Source of the DNA: Cyclobacteriaceae bacterium
GTDB lineage: Bacteria > Bacteroidota > Bacteroidia > Cytophagales > Cyclobacteriaceae
Length of the DNA: 48,264 nt
Reading direction: 5' to 3'
Assembly: GCA_020436085.1 (NCBI GenBank)
Contig: JAGQYM010000034.1
Coordinates: forward strand, 1-48,264
The notes beneath the pieces were generated by a model. That model had not been told where the DNA came from, ran no database searches, and saw nothing but the letters and a program-made list of their open reading frames with translations. Within the stretch, counting starts at the first letter, position 1. Every line of letters starts with the position of its first letter. The position numbers were made by a program, and so were the translations under genes. Shown piece after piece: positions 1-7,885 of this stretch.

Positions 1-402
1 GCTGCGTGCCAGATTGTCGTAAGAAAATGATGACTTTCTCTGACCTGCGATAACCAGGTTGATTCCATCACCCGCGATATCTCGACCTTTTACCATCACC
101 CACAACGTTAAAGCCTTGCCCACGGGAATTTCATCGCAGATGTACTGATACCAGTACCCGCTAAAATCCGGATCGGGAGTATCAAGACTTATTTCCAATG
201 ATCGAACAGGCGACACCGATTCCTCCTCACTCAATCGCACAATGTGATTGTCCCCACCCAACAGCCTCCATTCAGACGGTACCAGTGAACCGGTCTCTAC
301 ATCCGCGTTCTTCAACAGTTGCCCGGGATCCACCCCATCTTTGTAGCAACTCAGAAGAATTGATACACAAACAACCAGAACAAGGAGCTTTCTGAGATAC
401 AT
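1..402 (-). CDS. Secreted lipoprotein, 5' part only (C-terminus beyond window)
   Basis: The minus-strand frame opens with an ATG at 402 and stays open to position 1, giving about 134 residues before the window ends. The N-terminus is a clear lipoprotein signal: MYLRKLL, a run of Val, Leu and Ile, then the lipobox-like LLSC with Cys at residue 19. After it comes a beta-rich segment with a DVETGSLVPSEW stretch and a GYWYQYI stretch, which resembles the carbohydrate-binding-like jelly-roll modules common in Bacteroidota surface lipoproteins. That fold reading is inference; no catalytic domain is visible in the part present. Transcribed leftwards, 100 bp downstream of the GNAT gene. Confidence 0.75.
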   Translation of the reverse strand, partial: MYLRKLLVLVVCVSILLSCYKDGVDPGQLLKNADVETGSLVPSEWRLLGGDNHIVRLSEEESVSPVRSLEISLDTPDPDFSGYWYQYICDEIPVGKALTLWVMVKGRDIAGDGINLVIAGQRKSSFSYDNLARS

Positions 403-502
403 TGTCAGACCTTTGTCTTCAGTCCTTCAATATAGCCAGATCATACGATAGGATAAATCTTAAATAGTAAAAAGTCCTCACCTGACGTGGGGTAAATCGG
501 AG

Positions 503-958
503 TCATTCAGCGGTACTCGTGGCGTTGAGAGCCCATTCCAATACGTCACCGTCTTCTTCATCAAACACGACCCCTCGATATTCAAAGCCGTTTCGCTTTA
601 AAATTCTGATCGAGGGCTCATTGTCTGGCAACGTACGTGCTATCAACGTCAGTGTCGGATCCGTCTGTCTGGCCATCGCTATCAGTTGCTTGCATATCGC
701 AGTGCCAACCCCCAGTCCTTCGAACTTCTTGAATGTACCGTAGCTGATCTCAACTCTGCCGTCAGTTGGTTTCCCTTTGTATCCACCGCCACCTACGATG
801 TCGTCATTCTCATCCTGCACGAAATACGCAATCCATGGCTTGTCAAACCCCACTTTCCTGTAGAGATCCGTAAATACATTGACCACCATCGACTGCTCAG
901 GATCATTCATGAACCTGATGTTCTGTTCATCATCAATGTCAATAGGCAGGAATTTCAT
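503..958 (-). CDS. GNAT family N-acetyltransferase
   Basis: A 151-residue protein of normal single-domain GNAT length. Acetyl-CoA binding motif A is visible as FEGLGVGTAI near residues 79-88, which is the family pattern Q/RxxGxG/A with Glu at the first position, and the later NEPSIRILKRNGF segment (113-125) is the usual C-terminal helix and strand found in RimJ/RimL-like members. It should transfer an acetyl group from acetyl-CoA to an amine; the substrate cannot be read from the sequence. It lies 53 bp downstream of the FAD monooxygenase gene on the same strand and could be read through from it. A second, different GNAT gene lies at 31316-31753. Confidence 0.88.
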   Translation of the reverse strand: MKFLPIDIDDEQNIRFMNDPEQSMVVNVFTDLYRKVGFDKPWIAYFVQDENDDIVGGGGYKGKPTDGRVEISYGTFKKFEGLGVGTAICKQLIAMARQTDPTLTLIARTLPDNEPSIRILKRNGFEYRGVVFDEEDGDVLEWALNATSTAE

Positions 959-1011
959 GGTGAGTATTTTGCGGATAAATTTAGCTTGACCTGATCATCG
1001 CGCCAAGGACC

Positions 1012-2163
1012 TCAATTCAATTTAAATTCACTAACCTCTTCGAATTGTTTTCTCATCAGGCCGGAAGGCAATGACCGAAACAGCACGTTTCGCATTCCGG
1101 CCAATGCGTTGTTCTGCAGTTGTCCCACCTTTCCCATGGTCCATGATCGGTTCACAATACCATGAACCCGTTTCATCCTGCGCTGTTCAAAATCTTTAAA
1201 CGCTTCCGCGATCACAGAATGTCGCGTGATACAGTCTGCCAATATCACCGCATCTTCAATCGCCTGGCAAGCCCCTTGCCCCATGTTAGGTGTAGTGGCA
1301 TGGGCAGCATCTCCTATCAGCACCATGTTGCCAAACGCAAACTGAGAGATGGGCTTTAGATCATAGATATCGCTATGGATTATGTCTTCCGGTGGGGTTT
1401 GCGAAATGATATGTTCAACGGGTGCGTGATAGTGTGCAAAGTCCCGCTGAATGTCTTCTCGTGTGTACGCCTTCATGCGCTCCGATCCGCAAGGCGCATT
1501 CTTCACAGCAAACCAGTAGATCTTGTTGCCCTCGATGGGTACCAAACCAAAGCGACTCGCTGTCCCCCAGGTCTCCGTGGCTTTCGTCAGCGGAAGTGCC
1601 ACATCATTTTCAGCAACGCCTCTCCAACAGGTGTACCCTGAGTATCGTAGCATTGAAGGAAGAACTGTGTTGCGCGCTATTGAGCGGATGCCATCCGCGG
1701 CAATCACATATTCAGCCGTGATAGCTTCTCCATTATCAAAGCTTACCCGATAGCGGTTCTCTTGTTGTTCGATGGTTTTGGCTCGGAACCCATTAAGTAT
1801 ACAGTCTGACTTTACCCGGTCAAGCAGCACCTGATGCAATGTGCCGCGATGAATAGCAACTGGAGGTGTGCCATCACCCAGTGTATTGGTCTGAACAGCA
1901 GAGATGGTTTTGCCCTTGCGATCGAGCACCTCGAAATATTCAAGCGGGTTTCCTGCCTGGGTTATCAATTCATCCAGCCCAAGGTACCGATAGGCTTTCA
2001 TGGCGTTGGCTGCGAGGGTAATGCCAGCACCTGCGGGCCTAAACTCCCCGGCACCTTCGGCTACCATCGCGTCAATACCTTTTTGTTGCAGGGCGATAGC
2101 GCAGGTAAGTCCTGCAATCCCTCCACCCAGTATCAGAAATGTTGTTTGTCTTGCGTTCATCAT
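1012..2163 (-). CDS. FAD-dependent monooxygenase (UbiH/PHBH/TetX-like group)
   Basis: A 383-residue class A flavoprotein monooxygenase. The Rossmann dinucleotide motif GGGIAG is at residues 13-18, the ADGIRS motif at 156-161, and the second FAD motif GDAAHATTPNMGQG at 284-297; order and spacing match single-component aromatic hydroxylases and TetX-type enzymes. The family uses NAD(P)H and O2 to hydroxylate aromatic or polycyclic substrates in the cytoplasm; the substrate here is unknown. The start is one of two adjacent ATGs (2163 or 2160). The Crp-type regulator gene lies 66 bp upstream on the same strand, so local control by that regulator is plausible but inferred. Confidence 0.92.
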   Translation of the reverse strand: MMNARQTTFLILGGGIAGLTCAIALQQKGIDAMVAEGAGEFRPAGAGITLAANAMKAYRYLGLDELITQAGNPLEYFEVLDRKGKTISAVQTNTLGDGTPPVAIHRGTLHQVLLDRVKSDCILNGFRAKTIEQQENRYRVSFDNGEAITAEYVIAADGIRSIARNTVLPSMLRYSGYTCWRGVAENDVALPLTKATETWGTASRFGLVPIEGNKIYWFAVKNAPCGSERMKAYTREDIQRDFAHYHAPVEHIISQTPPEDIIHSDIYDLKPISQFAFGNMVLIGDAAHATTPNMGQGACQAIEDAVILADCITRHSVIAEAFKDFEQRRMKRVHGIVNRSWTMGKVGQLQNNALAGMRNVLFRSLPSGLMRKQFEEVSEFKLN

Positions 2164-2229
2164 GCGTGATTTGATGCCCCAAAATTGAGGGTACTCACGC
2201 AGCTTTTCTTTTACATATGTTAAAAAGCG

Positions 2230-2793
2230 CTATTGAACGCCACCGCGGATGCGGCTTAGACTCACCTGCGTGGTGCCCAGGTAGCTGGCAATGTGTTTTA
2301 GCGGGATGCGGTTGGAGATACCAGGATACTTCTTCTCCAACTCCGCGTAGCGTTCAGCGGCAGAAAGAAACCGGATCGCCTCTATCCTTCTCTGCCCTTC
2401 CAGAAAGGCAAATGTAGCCATCTTCCTCCCTAGCCTTTCGACATCGTGGTGTTTGGTACACAACGCCTCAAACTTCTCAAACGAAAAAGACTGTACTACC
2501 GAATCCTCCATCAGTTCGATCGCTTTGTGTGAAGGTTGATGAGTAAATAAACTCTCCAGCCCACCGATGAACTGTCCATCCATAGCGATATAATCTGTGA
2601 CATCATTGCCGTTTCTGAGATAGTAAACACGACCCGAGCCTTTTACGATGAAGTGAAAGTGTCGGTCTACCTGCCAGAGGTCGAGCAGTGAATGACCTTT
2701 TGCATACTCATTCTGCTGCACGATGTCTTTGAATTCCTCCATTGAAGTTGCAGACAAGGGTGAGACGTGAGTGATGGCGGTGAAGATGTCCAT
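2230..2793 (-). CDS. Crp/Fnr-type transcriptional regulator
   Basis: A 187-residue protein with an N-terminal cyclic-nucleotide-binding-like beta barrel (about residues 20-130, including the HFHFIVKGSGRVYYLRNG stretch) and a short C-terminal helix-turn-helix (about 160-183, LKHIASYLGTTQVSLSRIR). This short architecture is the common Bacteroidota form of Crp/Fnr regulators; the residues that bind cAMP in E. coli Crp are not evident, so the ligand is unknown. It starts 8 bp after the YopX-like gene and precedes the FAD monooxygenase, suggesting one transcript with the monooxygenase as a target. Confidence 0.88.
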   Translation of the reverse strand: MDIFTAITHVSPLSATSMEEFKDIVQQNEYAKGHSLLDLWQVDRHFHFIVKGSGRVYYLRNGNDVTDYIAMDGQFIGGLESLFTHQPSHKAIELMEDSVVQSFSFEKFEALCTKHHDVERLGRKMATFAFLEGQRRIEAIRFLSAAERYAELEKKYPGISNRIPLKHIASYLGTTQVSLSRIRGGVQ

Positions 2794-2801
2794 AGTGTTA
2801 C

Positions 2802-3047
2802 CTATTGTTGCACCTCGTATTTCTCAGGATTCATAGGAAACTTGTTGACGTAGCCGTCAGGCCATTGAAGACAAAACATAGCCCATTCGGGAACGTAGAT
2901 TACCTTGCACACTGCGTAATCGCCACGATAGTAGAACCGCACCGAGTCACCCTCGTGAATAGGGTTACCACTCTTATCGAACATGCCGATAAACTGCCCT
3001 TTAAACAAACCTTCGGAGTCACTTGTACTCATAGAAAAAGGCATCAA
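2802..3047 (-). CDS. Small YopX-like protein
   Basis: An 81-residue acidic protein. The central pattern GQFIGMFDKSGNPIHEGD followed by VRFYYRGDY resembles the opening of the YopX fold (typical pattern: T-G-L-x-D-K-N-G-K-E-I-Y-E-G-D), normally found in phage and plasmid proteins of unknown function. Two ATGs start the frame (3047, 3044) and a later one, six residues in, is also possible. It ends 8 bp before the Crp-type regulator on the same strand. Assignment rests on motif similarity only; it may simply be a conserved hypothetical with an SH3-like barrel. Confidence 0.6.
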   Translation of the reverse strand: MMPFSMSTSDSEGLFKGQFIGMFDKSGNPIHEGDSVRFYYRGDYAVCKVIYVPEWAMFCLQWPDGYVNKFPMNPEKYEVQQ

Positions 3048-3086
3048 CCATTGACCGCACTAATTTACGATTTGGCTGACTACTTA

Positions 3087-3455
3087 CTACTCATCCGGAA
3101 TGGGTAACCCTTGTTGACGCAGGAAAGGCAACTTATCCCAATACCCCCTTTGGAACTTGATCTTGCCATCAACCACATGAAAGAAGCCGCAGCCTCTCAG
3201 GCCCAGCGGATCCTTCCATTCAAGCATTGCCCACTCTCCATCCTGAAAAATATTCTCCGGAATGCACACCATATCCGCATGGGCAAACTCATCTCTGAAC
3301 ATCTTTACAATTGCCTGCCTTCCTATTAATGGCTCATTAACCACCTGGTGGGTGATCGCATCCTCCGCATAAAGTTCACCAAGCTCTTCGACATCAGCTT
3401 CGTTGAACAAACTCACAAACCTTTCTACTACTTCTCGTGGTGTCATAATATTCAT
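3087..3455 (-). CDS. SnoaL/NTF2-like domain protein
   Basis: About 122 residues from the ATG at 3455. The pattern TPREVVERFVSLFNEADVEE, then LYAEDAITHQ, a central IGRQAIVKMFRDEF helix and a terminal FHVVDGKIKFQRGYWDKL strand pair is typical of the cone-shaped NTF2-like fold of small SnoaL-type proteins, which act as isomerases, hydrolases or ligand-binding proteins. An in-frame ATG at 3497 would add a 14-residue extension with no domain support, so the internal start is preferred. No specific substrate can be named. Confidence 0.8.
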   Translation of the reverse strand: MNIMTPREVVERFVSLFNEADVEELGELYAEDAITHQVVNEPLIGRQAIVKMFRDEFAHADMVCIPENIFQDGEWAMLEWKDPLGLRGCGFFHVVDGKIKFQRGYWDKLPFLRQQGLPIPDE

Positions 3456-3585
3456 TAACGGTATTTTACATATATCAATGATAATAACAGGGAGCAAGTT
3501 ACTAGTAGGTTAAGGATTGATGTTCACGGCATCTCAGCAATTTAATTGGCAGCTGCCTTCGAGGATTAAGAAGTCAGATAGACCG

Positions 3586-4272
3586 TTACCTTCTCTTTAA
3601 CTCTCTTTCGATAGCATTTTTCAACGTTTGTGCACTTTCCAAGCAAGACTGTGTTAACCTTATTTTCCATTCCATGAGTCTCTTTGTAGTCTTAATTGCG
3701 CTTTTAAACATCGAGTTCTTTTGCAGGCTTCTATAGTCATTCGGGTAAGCTGGATTAAAAAAAGAACTATAATCGAAATGCTCCATCATGAGAGGTGCAA
3801 TAACAGTCTCTTCCTGCGTATTGATGATGTCCTTTTCTATTTCTATCAGATATTTTGAGTGGAGTTCATAGTAGTCTGCAATGGCCAACCTTAACGAATC
3901 GTTTGAGATATAGTCGATGCCAATAGACTTAAGATTTTCATAGGCGGACGAATTGTTGATAAAGTTGGTATAATAACCCAGGCGACCGAAGTAAGCGGCA
4001 AGGCTATCATTGTAAACTCCTCCTTCCTCCAAATTATTAATAATCACATCGTGCCTCCTGACAGTCTCCGCATCCGACCTTGCATTAGTTTCCAGGTCAC
4101 TGATATCACGATCAAGGCTCACTGCCAATTGCTGAAGAATAGCAATTTCAGTTTTCTCGCGATCCTTTTGCATTCTCCAACCCTCTATATAGAATGCTAT
4201 ACTTATGCCAACTATAATGATTACCAGTTCGCCAATCGCATAGTTCAGATTAAACTTGAATTTGCTACTCAT
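3586..4272 (-). CDS. DUF6090-like membrane protein
   Basis: A 228-residue protein with one N-terminal membrane segment (about residues 12-28, AIGELVIIIVGISIAFYI) followed by a long, mostly helical charged region. The sequence NYAIGELVIIIVGI then IEGWRMQKDREKTE is the hallmark start of the DUF6090 family, widespread in Bacteroidota and of unknown function. The soluble part probably faces the periplasm or forms a coiled coil beside the membrane. Base composition is AT-richer than the flanking housekeeping genes, fitting an accessory position. Confidence 0.72.
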   Translation of the reverse strand: MSSKFKFNLNYAIGELVIIIVGISIAFYIEGWRMQKDREKTEIAILQQLAVSLDRDISDLETNARSDAETVRRHDVIINNLEEGGVYNDSLAAYFGRLGYYTNFINNSSAYENLKSIGIDYISNDSLRLAIADYYELHSKYLIEIEKDIINTQEETVIAPLMMEHFDYSSFFNPAYPNDYRSLQKNSMFKSAIKTTKRLMEWKIRLTQSCLESAQTLKNAIERELKRR

Positions 4273-4378
4273 CTCAATCTGGTTTATTTGCTAACTTTCG
4301 ACTCTCCCATTTATCCTGAAGTTACAAACTTCTTAGCTATCGAAAGCTTAAGTCCAGAGTTAAACAAGGGTTGAGAGG

Positions 4379-4860
4379 CTAAACCTCCTTACCCTCTCCA
4401 TCACTGTAGTCAATAACGCGGGAATTGAGTTGCGGAGCAATGGCCTTGAGTTTGTTAATCAACTTGGACTTATCATCCATAGTTAACAAATGTATTTTGT
4501 TAGTCTCAGAAAATCTGAGATAGCCATCGTATACCTCCTTTCGGATGGTGGTGGATGCAACCTTTAGCCTCATCGTCTGGCTCACTTTGTTCTTCTTGAT
4601 GAACAGGTACTCGAGATTATCAAACTGTCCCCTTTCACCGCGCCTTATGCCCAGTATCCATAGGTAATCATGGATTTATTCCCAAGGTCGATGCTTACAC
4701 GATAGTGTGTGGTGAGTATCACAACACTCAGCAGAACCAACACCAACGCAAGGGGAATATTAGCAGACATAATCCACAAACCGGAAAACAACAGCAACAC
4801 TCCCAGGAAGATCATCGTTCCTGAAAAGTATGGGAGTGTTTTAAAGTCTATTGGCTTCAT
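4379..4860 (-). pseudogene. Frameshifted small membrane protein gene (two fragments)
   Basis: Two minus-strand frames follow each other and read as one protein of about 160 residues if one base is restored. The first (4860-4645) holds two hydrophobic helices (about residues 14-48), then ITYGYWA and a stop. The second frame is open from about 4654 and continues with LGIRRGERGQFDNLEYLFIK, then a charged C-terminal part ending DGEGKEV at 4379. The second fragment has no ATG at a sensible place; its first possible start is a GTG at 4585, which would cut off the conserved-looking GQFDNLEYL segment. The break maps near 4645-4660 and amounts to a -1 shift. It may be a true mutation or a sequence error. 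Function unknown. Confidence 0.65.
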
Positions 4861-4892
4861 GGTGCTTAGTACTGGGCATCTAAAACTGTAAA

Positions 4893-5378
4893 TCAGTTTA
4901 TGATATCATCATAAAACATCTTTCGAATCCAACTGTATAAATAATTCTTATCAATAGAATTTGTCAAATTTTGTCCGTTTTCATCAACCACTTCCGCTAA
5001 GCGACCTCCGGAAAAGTAATATCTCAAATTTGCTATCGAACTATCACGCTTGCGAATACTTTCAATCATGGAAAAAAGTTTTCCAGCCTCATTAAAATAG
5101 TAGGTTCTAAGACGTGATCCATTTGCTCCATTTGAATGTTCCGTTACTTTACCCATTCCACGGTTCTTACCTCTTCTCGTGTAGTTTGTTATTTCAGTCA
5201 CATGAATTGTGCTATCACTAACTACGGCCAAGTCCTCCTTTCCATCAATCTTCACTACCTGATATCTTCTAAAACTCTCGATTTCAATGATCTTTTTATC
5301 TGCGCTTGCACGTTGTCCGGCAGCGCTCGTTGACAGCAAAGTAATAGATAGGCATAATCGAAAAATTTTACTCAACAT
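4893..5378 (-). CDS. Secreted hypothetical protein
   Basis: About 161 residues starting at the ATG at 5378, which gives a good signal peptide (MLSKIFRLCLSITLLSTSAAGQ). A longer frame from 5441 adds 21 residues without signal character. The mature part is polar and beta-rich, with a LRTYYFNEAGKLFSMIESIRK stretch and a similar later RYYFSGGRLAEVVDENGQ stretch, reminiscent of small repeat proteins that track text such as YYFNxxGKL. I do not recognise a family with certainty. It is probably periplasmic. It lies between the frameshifted gene and the HEPN gene. Confidence 0.6.
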   Translation of the reverse strand: MLSKIFRLCLSITLLSTSAAGQRASADKKIIEIESFRRYQVVKIDGKEDLAVVSDSTIHVTEITNYTRRGKNRGMGKVTEHSNGANGSRLRTYYFNEAGKLFSMIESIRKRDSSIANLRYYFSGGRLAEVVDENGQNLTNSIDKNYLYSWIRKMFYDDIIN

Positions 5379-5497
5379 AGCAACATGAACTTTCTCAAAA
5401 AGAATGAATCCCACCTCAGCACCACTTATCTGCCTTAACATCTACCTAATCCAAATTACCCAATGTTTAAGTCACAACTTAAGCTAGTGTGGGACTG

Positions 5498-6727
5498 TTA
5501 TGTCTTCTCTTCAACTATTTCGAAGTCAACGTTATATATCTCTTTAAAGGCATCCTTAAAAAGCTGGCCCTCTCGAAACTTCTTAAACACTGGCCAATCG
5601 GAGTATTCTGCTTTACCAATTACATTTGAATTATTTCCTATTATTCGCATAATTTGAGCCGCATCCTCAAAATCGTCAAGTAGCACCTTACTAACTAACC
5701 TGAAAATATCACCTTTTGCACTCCAGTCTACCGAGTTAACAATTTTCTTGCATTCCTCATTTTGGTCCAGCCACTTATAAGTCTGAGCACGATTCACAAG
5801 TATTCTTAATTTAAGATCCTCTGTTGAGTATTTGTGGATATACTTATCTGAGAAATCATATAAAATCTTGGCCAAGTCGTATTGTCGATTGTCAATTAAC
5901 TCAAATGAGATATTTAAAAACGAAGTATCAGCATCTTCTAATTCATCAGGAACAAGATTTCGTCTAATTACTTGATTCAATTTTACACCAAGTTCGAAAA
6001 AACACTTAAATGCTAGGTCAAAATACTTAAATCCTATAAGTAGTTCATCACCAAGTTTCAACCCGTCTGGCAATTGAACATTATTCTCCCTACAAACACT
6101 CAAATATTGAGATGATACTCTGCCATCATTGTGAACAAATAGATTCCGTCTTTGGGTTACTTCAATGAATGTTTGCCAAATTGGTAAGTCTTTTCTTAAT
6201 TGAATATTCAGCTTCTTCTCAAACCATTTAAATTGTTCGGTATAACTCTCCCTTAGTACGGTTTCAATCTCTTTTTCAATGATGAAGTCTTTAGCTTCTC
6301 TAATGTCTGAAAACTTAGATAGCTCTGAAAATGTCAATTGTTTCTCCGAACTATTTATAATTTCAGGACGCACCTCAAACACTCCTTTTATTAAGTCGCT
6401 GATATATGTATCGAATTGACTAACTAGTGACACAAGAAAGTTTCGCTTGATTATTGTGATTGCTGTTGTTGAATTCTTTACAGCCTTTCTGTGAAAGTTG
6501 TTTTTCCTGCTGTGCTCGGGCTGCACGATATAATGTCGTCCAGCTTCGACATATTCACAGTTATTACTTAAAAAAGTTTGATGTTCAAGTTGAGCGTTTT
6601 TCTTGGTCGTTTCTATTGTCTTCAAGACTATTGGCATTGAAGTCCACAGACTCTCAATATGGTTGAGAAATTTATCAAGTGACTTGTCGAAACATTTTGA
6701 TTTATATTCTCTATCCATAAGTGGCAT
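5498..6727 (-). CDS. HEPN-domain protein with RNase-type Rx4H motif and helical C-terminus
   Basis: A 409-residue all-helical protein. The segment FIEVTQRRNLFVHNDGRVSS has Arg194-x4-His199, the conserved catalytic pattern of HEPN ribonucleases, and the wording RRNLxVHNDG is typical of the MAE_28990/RiboL-PSP HEPN group. The C-terminal half (about 270-400) is made of TPR-like helices and ends YSDWPVFKKFREGQLFKDAF. Known HEPN proteins of this kind are RNA-cutting toxins or defence effectors, or non-enzymatic adaptors; which applies here is not visible. There is no obvious MNT-type nucleotidyltransferase partner beside it. Coding sequence is notably AT-rich. The 22-bp repeat array lies upstream of its start. 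Confidence 0.72.
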   Translation of the reverse strand: MPLMDREYKSKCFDKSLDKFLNHIESLWTSMPIVLKTIETTKKNAQLEHQTFLSNNCEYVEAGRHYIVQPEHSRKNNFHRKAVKNSTTAITIIKRNFLVSLVSQFDTYISDLIKGVFEVRPEIINSSEKQLTFSELSKFSDIREAKDFIIEKEIETVLRESYTEQFKWFEKKLNIQLRKDLPIWQTFIEVTQRRNLFVHNDGRVSSQYLSVCRENNVQLPDGLKLGDELLIGFKYFDLAFKCFFELGVKLNQVIRRNLVPDELEDADTSFLNISFELIDNRQYDLAKILYDFSDKYIHKYSTEDLKLRILVNRAQTYKWLDQNEECKKIVNSVDWSAKGDIFRLVSKVLLDDFEDAAQIMRIIGNNSNVIGKAEYSDWPVFKKFREGQLFKDAFKEIYNVDFEIVEEKT

Positions 6728-6869
6728 TTTAAATATCCAGATTTTCCTAAACGTTTTTCCCTATAAAGTTAGTGGTAAATCGGGTTGAGGCAAAAGATCA
6801 GGCAAGGAATGAGGAAGCCCTACCTCGGTTTTTGGTGCTTCAGAGGTCTGTTTTGTTATACACTTTCCC

Positions 6870-7221
6870 CTACTCACTGCAATATGTTGGTCCAGTCTGT
6901 CCGGCATATTACCCAACTCTCTCCGGTATGTTCCACCACTCACTACGGCATCTTCCTCCACTTTGTGCGGCATGTTCCTCCACTTACTCCGGCCTATAGG
7001 TCCACTTACTCCGACCTTAAGGTCCACTCACTCCGGCATGTTGGTCCACTTTGTCCGGCATACTACTCTACTCTCTCCGGGATGCCCCACTACTTACCCC
7101 GGCATGCTTCTCCACTCTCTCCGGCATATTACTCCACTCTCTCCGGCATGTTCCACCACTCTTTCCGGCATGCTCCACCACTCTCTGCGGCATACTATTC
7201 CACTTTGTGCGGCATGCTGCT
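6870..7221. repeat. Tandem array of sixteen degenerate 22-bp repeats
   Basis: The stretch divides without gaps into 16 units of exactly 22 bases, from CTACTCACTG at 6870 to GGCATGCTGCT at 7221. Consensus of the constant part is CCACTYWSTCCGGCATRYT, with the last three bases drifting among CCT, CCA, GGT, ACT, TCT and GCT. Units 6 and 7 are the most diverged. Because 22 is not a multiple of three and the unit lacks stops, all three plus-strand frames are largely open; this is a by-product, not a gene. Unit length is constant with no separate spacers, so it is not a CRISPR array. Confidence 0.9.
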
Positions 7222-7232
7222 CCTCTGTTAGC

Positions 7233-7304
7233 GTATCATCACCACATTCCTTCATCAACTCATTGCCACATTACCACATTAACCAATCACCACATCAACT
7301 CATC
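7233..7304. repeat. Tandem array of nine degenerate 8-bp repeats
   Basis: Nine consecutive octamers can be read: on the minus strand the consensus is RATGTGGT, with variants such as GATTGGTT, AATGAGTT and GATGAAGG. The array begins 11 bp beyond the end of the 22-bp array and finishes 2 bp before the stop codon of the gene at 7307. Octamer runs of this AATGTG type are familiar downstream of genes in Bacteroidota genomes. No function is assigned; replication slippage is the likely origin. Confidence 0.75.
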
Positions 7305-7306
7305 AG

Positions 7307-7885
7307 CTAATTCTCAGAAGTCAACTTCTCCCTCATCGCCTCCAGCCGCTTCTTACGCGCTACGTGCAGTCCCCTGTGCTCCCACCTGCCCAGCAGAAAG
7401 GCCAGCACAAACATCGCGGCAATGAAGCCCAACACCACGGGTGACTTGCCATCCTTCCACGCTCCCATGAACGCGAGGGAAAACACGGGCACCACCGTCA
7501 GCAGCATGGCGTACGACAGCCGCACCTGGTAAGTGGCATTCTCTATGGCATGGTTGATGTCACCCAGCATCGTGCGGTCAAACCGGTTCTCATGCTTCAG
7601 CCTCGTTCTCCTTCTCACCCAGATGAAGGCGGCCATACCCAGTAGAAATAAACCCATCAATGTACCAAACAGTACCTCGCCACTTCGGTCCACGTAGTTG
7701 AGCACAATCAAGGTAGCACCGGTAATACCATTCACCCCCAGCAGGAACAACTCCATTTTGTTTACCATACGGCTGGCACCCTGTTTCCTCGATTTGATGT
7801 TTTCGTGTAATTGTTGCTCGTTGATCACATACACGTGCTCTTCCCTTTGTTCGTCCCAGATCTTTTTCATGTCTTCAAATTTCAT
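7307..7885 (-). CDS. Four-helix membrane protein, partner of the ECF sigma factor
   Basis: A 192-residue protein with a soluble N-terminal segment (KFEDMKKIWDEQREEHVYVINEQQL), then two membrane helices near 43-90, a cytoplasmic link, and two more near 122-172, ending in a basic tail. The start overlaps the end of the sigma-factor gene by 4 bases, so the two are translationally coupled. By position it is the candidate anti-sigma or sensor, but it lacks a recognisable zinc anti-sigma motif, so this role is inference. The beginning MKFEDMKKIWDEQ is a pattern I associate with uncharacterised proteins next to ECF sigma genes in Bacteroidota. Confidence 0.75.
   Translation of the reverse strand: MKFEDMKKIWDEQREEHVYVINEQQLHENIKSRKQGASRMVNKMELFLLGVNGITGATLIVLNYVDRSGEVLFGTLMGLFLLGMAAFIWVRRRTRLKHENRFDRTMLGDINHAIENATYQVRLSYAMLLTVVPVFSLAFMGAWKDGKSPVVLGFIAAMFVLAFLLGRWEHRGLHVARKKRLEAMREKLTSEN

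Noticed and set aside
4586-4660. Programmed -1 frameshift
   Set aside because: The local sequence has no canonical slippery heptamer and no strong downstream structure was seen; mutation or sequence error is simpler.
6870-7221. CRISPR array
   Set aside because: Units are contiguous with no unique spacers of constant length, the repeats are degenerate, and no cas genes are in the window.
6785-7425. Long plus-strand open frames over the 22-bp array (up to 148 codons)
   Set aside because: They exist in all three plus-strand frames because the repeat lacks stops and 22 is not a multiple of three; the translated product is a low-complexity repeat with no gene-like features.
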